Source: Pseudoalteromonas sp. NBT06-2 | Lineage (GTDB): Bacteria; Pseudomonadota; Gammaproteobacteria; Enterobacterales; Alteromonadaceae | DNA length: 56,189 bases | NCBI RefSeq assembly: GCF_002276045.1 | Contig: NZ_NQMR01000050.1 | Span: forward strand, 1 to 56,189 | Direction of reading: 5' to 3' | Made by a program: the position numbers and the translations under genes | Part shown: positions 55,713 to 56,189 of the stretch, piece after piece | Layout: each line of letters starts with the position of its first letter | Numbering within the stretch: position 1 is the first letter of the stretch | The notes under the pieces: model-generated | Database searches by the model: none | Seen by the model: only the letters and a program-made list of their open reading frames with translations | What the model was told of the DNA's origin: nothing

Positions 55713-55974
55713 TCAAACTCCATTGGTGACTGTAGTACTAACGAGCCTGAAGAATTACTCGTTTTTATTATTATTTTTAATCGAAATACTTTACCGCCAT
55801 TAATTTATTATAACAATCAAAAATGTCCACGTTTTTGGTGATTTTTATTTTTTATCTGTTGTTCCGTAAATAATGAAGCACTTTATAAATATTTGTGTGT
55901 ATCTGAGCGGTATTTTCGACTGGTATTGGGTCTATTTATCTTAATGCAGGCTATTTCTCAGTTTTTCTATGTTA
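55713..55974. other. Gap upstream of the IS21-like end
   Basis: AT-rich, with the GNAT promoter presumably near 55713-55760. I see no gene or repeat. Confidence 0.3.
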
Positions 55975-56189
55975 TGTGCATATTCTCACCCACGCTGTTC
56001 ACCTATTCTCATCCAACCTGAACACTCATTCTCATGATGTTGATCACAATTTTCCAATAAATATGATCCGCTAATTACGTCATCTTGCATTGTTAATCAC
56101 TGCATAATTATCTCTTTATTTACACAACAGAGATCACTAAGCCAGCAGAGCCTATTTCAATACGAAAATTAAAAGCAGCCTTAGAGTTA
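55975..56189 (+). mobile_element. Left end of a probable IS21-family element, cut by the window end
   Basis: Three short direct repeats occur at 55975, 55996 and 56019, each starting TG(T/A) and containing ATTCTCA (TGTGCATATTCTCACCC, TGTTCACCTATTCTCATCC, TGAACACTCATTCTCATG). Multiple terminal repeats are typical of IS21. From about 56118 a frame runs off the end with EITKPAEPISIRKLKAALEL, like the N-terminus of the IstA transposase. No ATG start is obvious. The rest of the element is outside the window. Confidence 0.5.

Overview
The window is about 56 kb of AT-rich DNA from a Gram-negative gammaproteobacterium, most likely a marine member of the Alteromonadales (Pseudoalteromonas/Colwellia/Shewanella-like). 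This placement is an inference. It rests on the AcnD/PrpF form of the methylcitrate cycle under a GntR regulator, the gammaproteobacterial yceF/yceD-rpmF-plsX-fab-pabC-mltG-tmk-holB-pilZ-tatD order, the thrS-infC-rpmI-rplT operon with an AUU start for infC, and the ybbA-ybbP/tesA arrangement. No plasmid, prophage or CRISPR array is visible; most of the window is chromosomal housekeeping DNA with relics of small mobile elements in the gaps.

Layout. 1-873: broken insertion-sequence transposase. 1166-8119: methylcitrate (propionate) operon prpR-prpB-prpC-acnD-prpF, all on the minus strand, with three GTCGAC-centred operator-like palindromes upstream. 8491-12436: YceI protein, SpmA/SpmB-type membrane protein, rRNA methyltransferase RsmF. 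12737-24922: PhoD-like phosphatase, then a long minus-strand block tatD, pilZ, holB, tmk, mltG, pabC, fabF, acpP, fabG, fabD, plsX, rpmF, yceD. The gene normally found between plsX and fabD (fabH) is missing, and that gap holds a small hairpin repeat. 25038-31921: maf, AI-2E-type permease, YfcH-like epimerase, and ybbP/ybbA with divergent tesA. 32119-32195: tRNA-Pro(GGG), followed by a decayed chemotaxis receptor. 32922-41656: secreted alpha/beta hydrolase, MmcQ/YjbR protein, GntR regulator plus threonine aldolase, YaiI protein, small lipoprotein, ZapE ATPase, LytTR regulator and LytS-type kinase. 41815-42800: a decayed group II intron interrupted by a nested repeat and an IS630 relic. 42892-55712: SulP transporter, degenerate genes, peroxiredoxin-like protein, Lrp regulator, M14 carboxypeptidase, solute-binding protein, SDR, rplT/rpmI/infC/thrS, tail-collar protein and GNAT acetyltransferase. 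55975-56189: probable left end of an IS21-family element.

The most interesting signal is between the genes. At least five large or nested copies, plus two mini copies, of a roughly 250-267 bp element share TATACCCATG termini. The full-length copies also share a conserved core (like AATGGTTATTCCCTTATC) flanked by long arms. The arm sequences differ between copies but each pair stays self-complementary, which points to selection on, or a copying mechanism that maintains, a folded structure. Two related relics that look like ORF-less group II introns add a second layer. One of them starts directly after the T-run of the SulP gene's terminator. The other is an uninterrupted version of the site where a repeat and an IS630 copy landed in the first.
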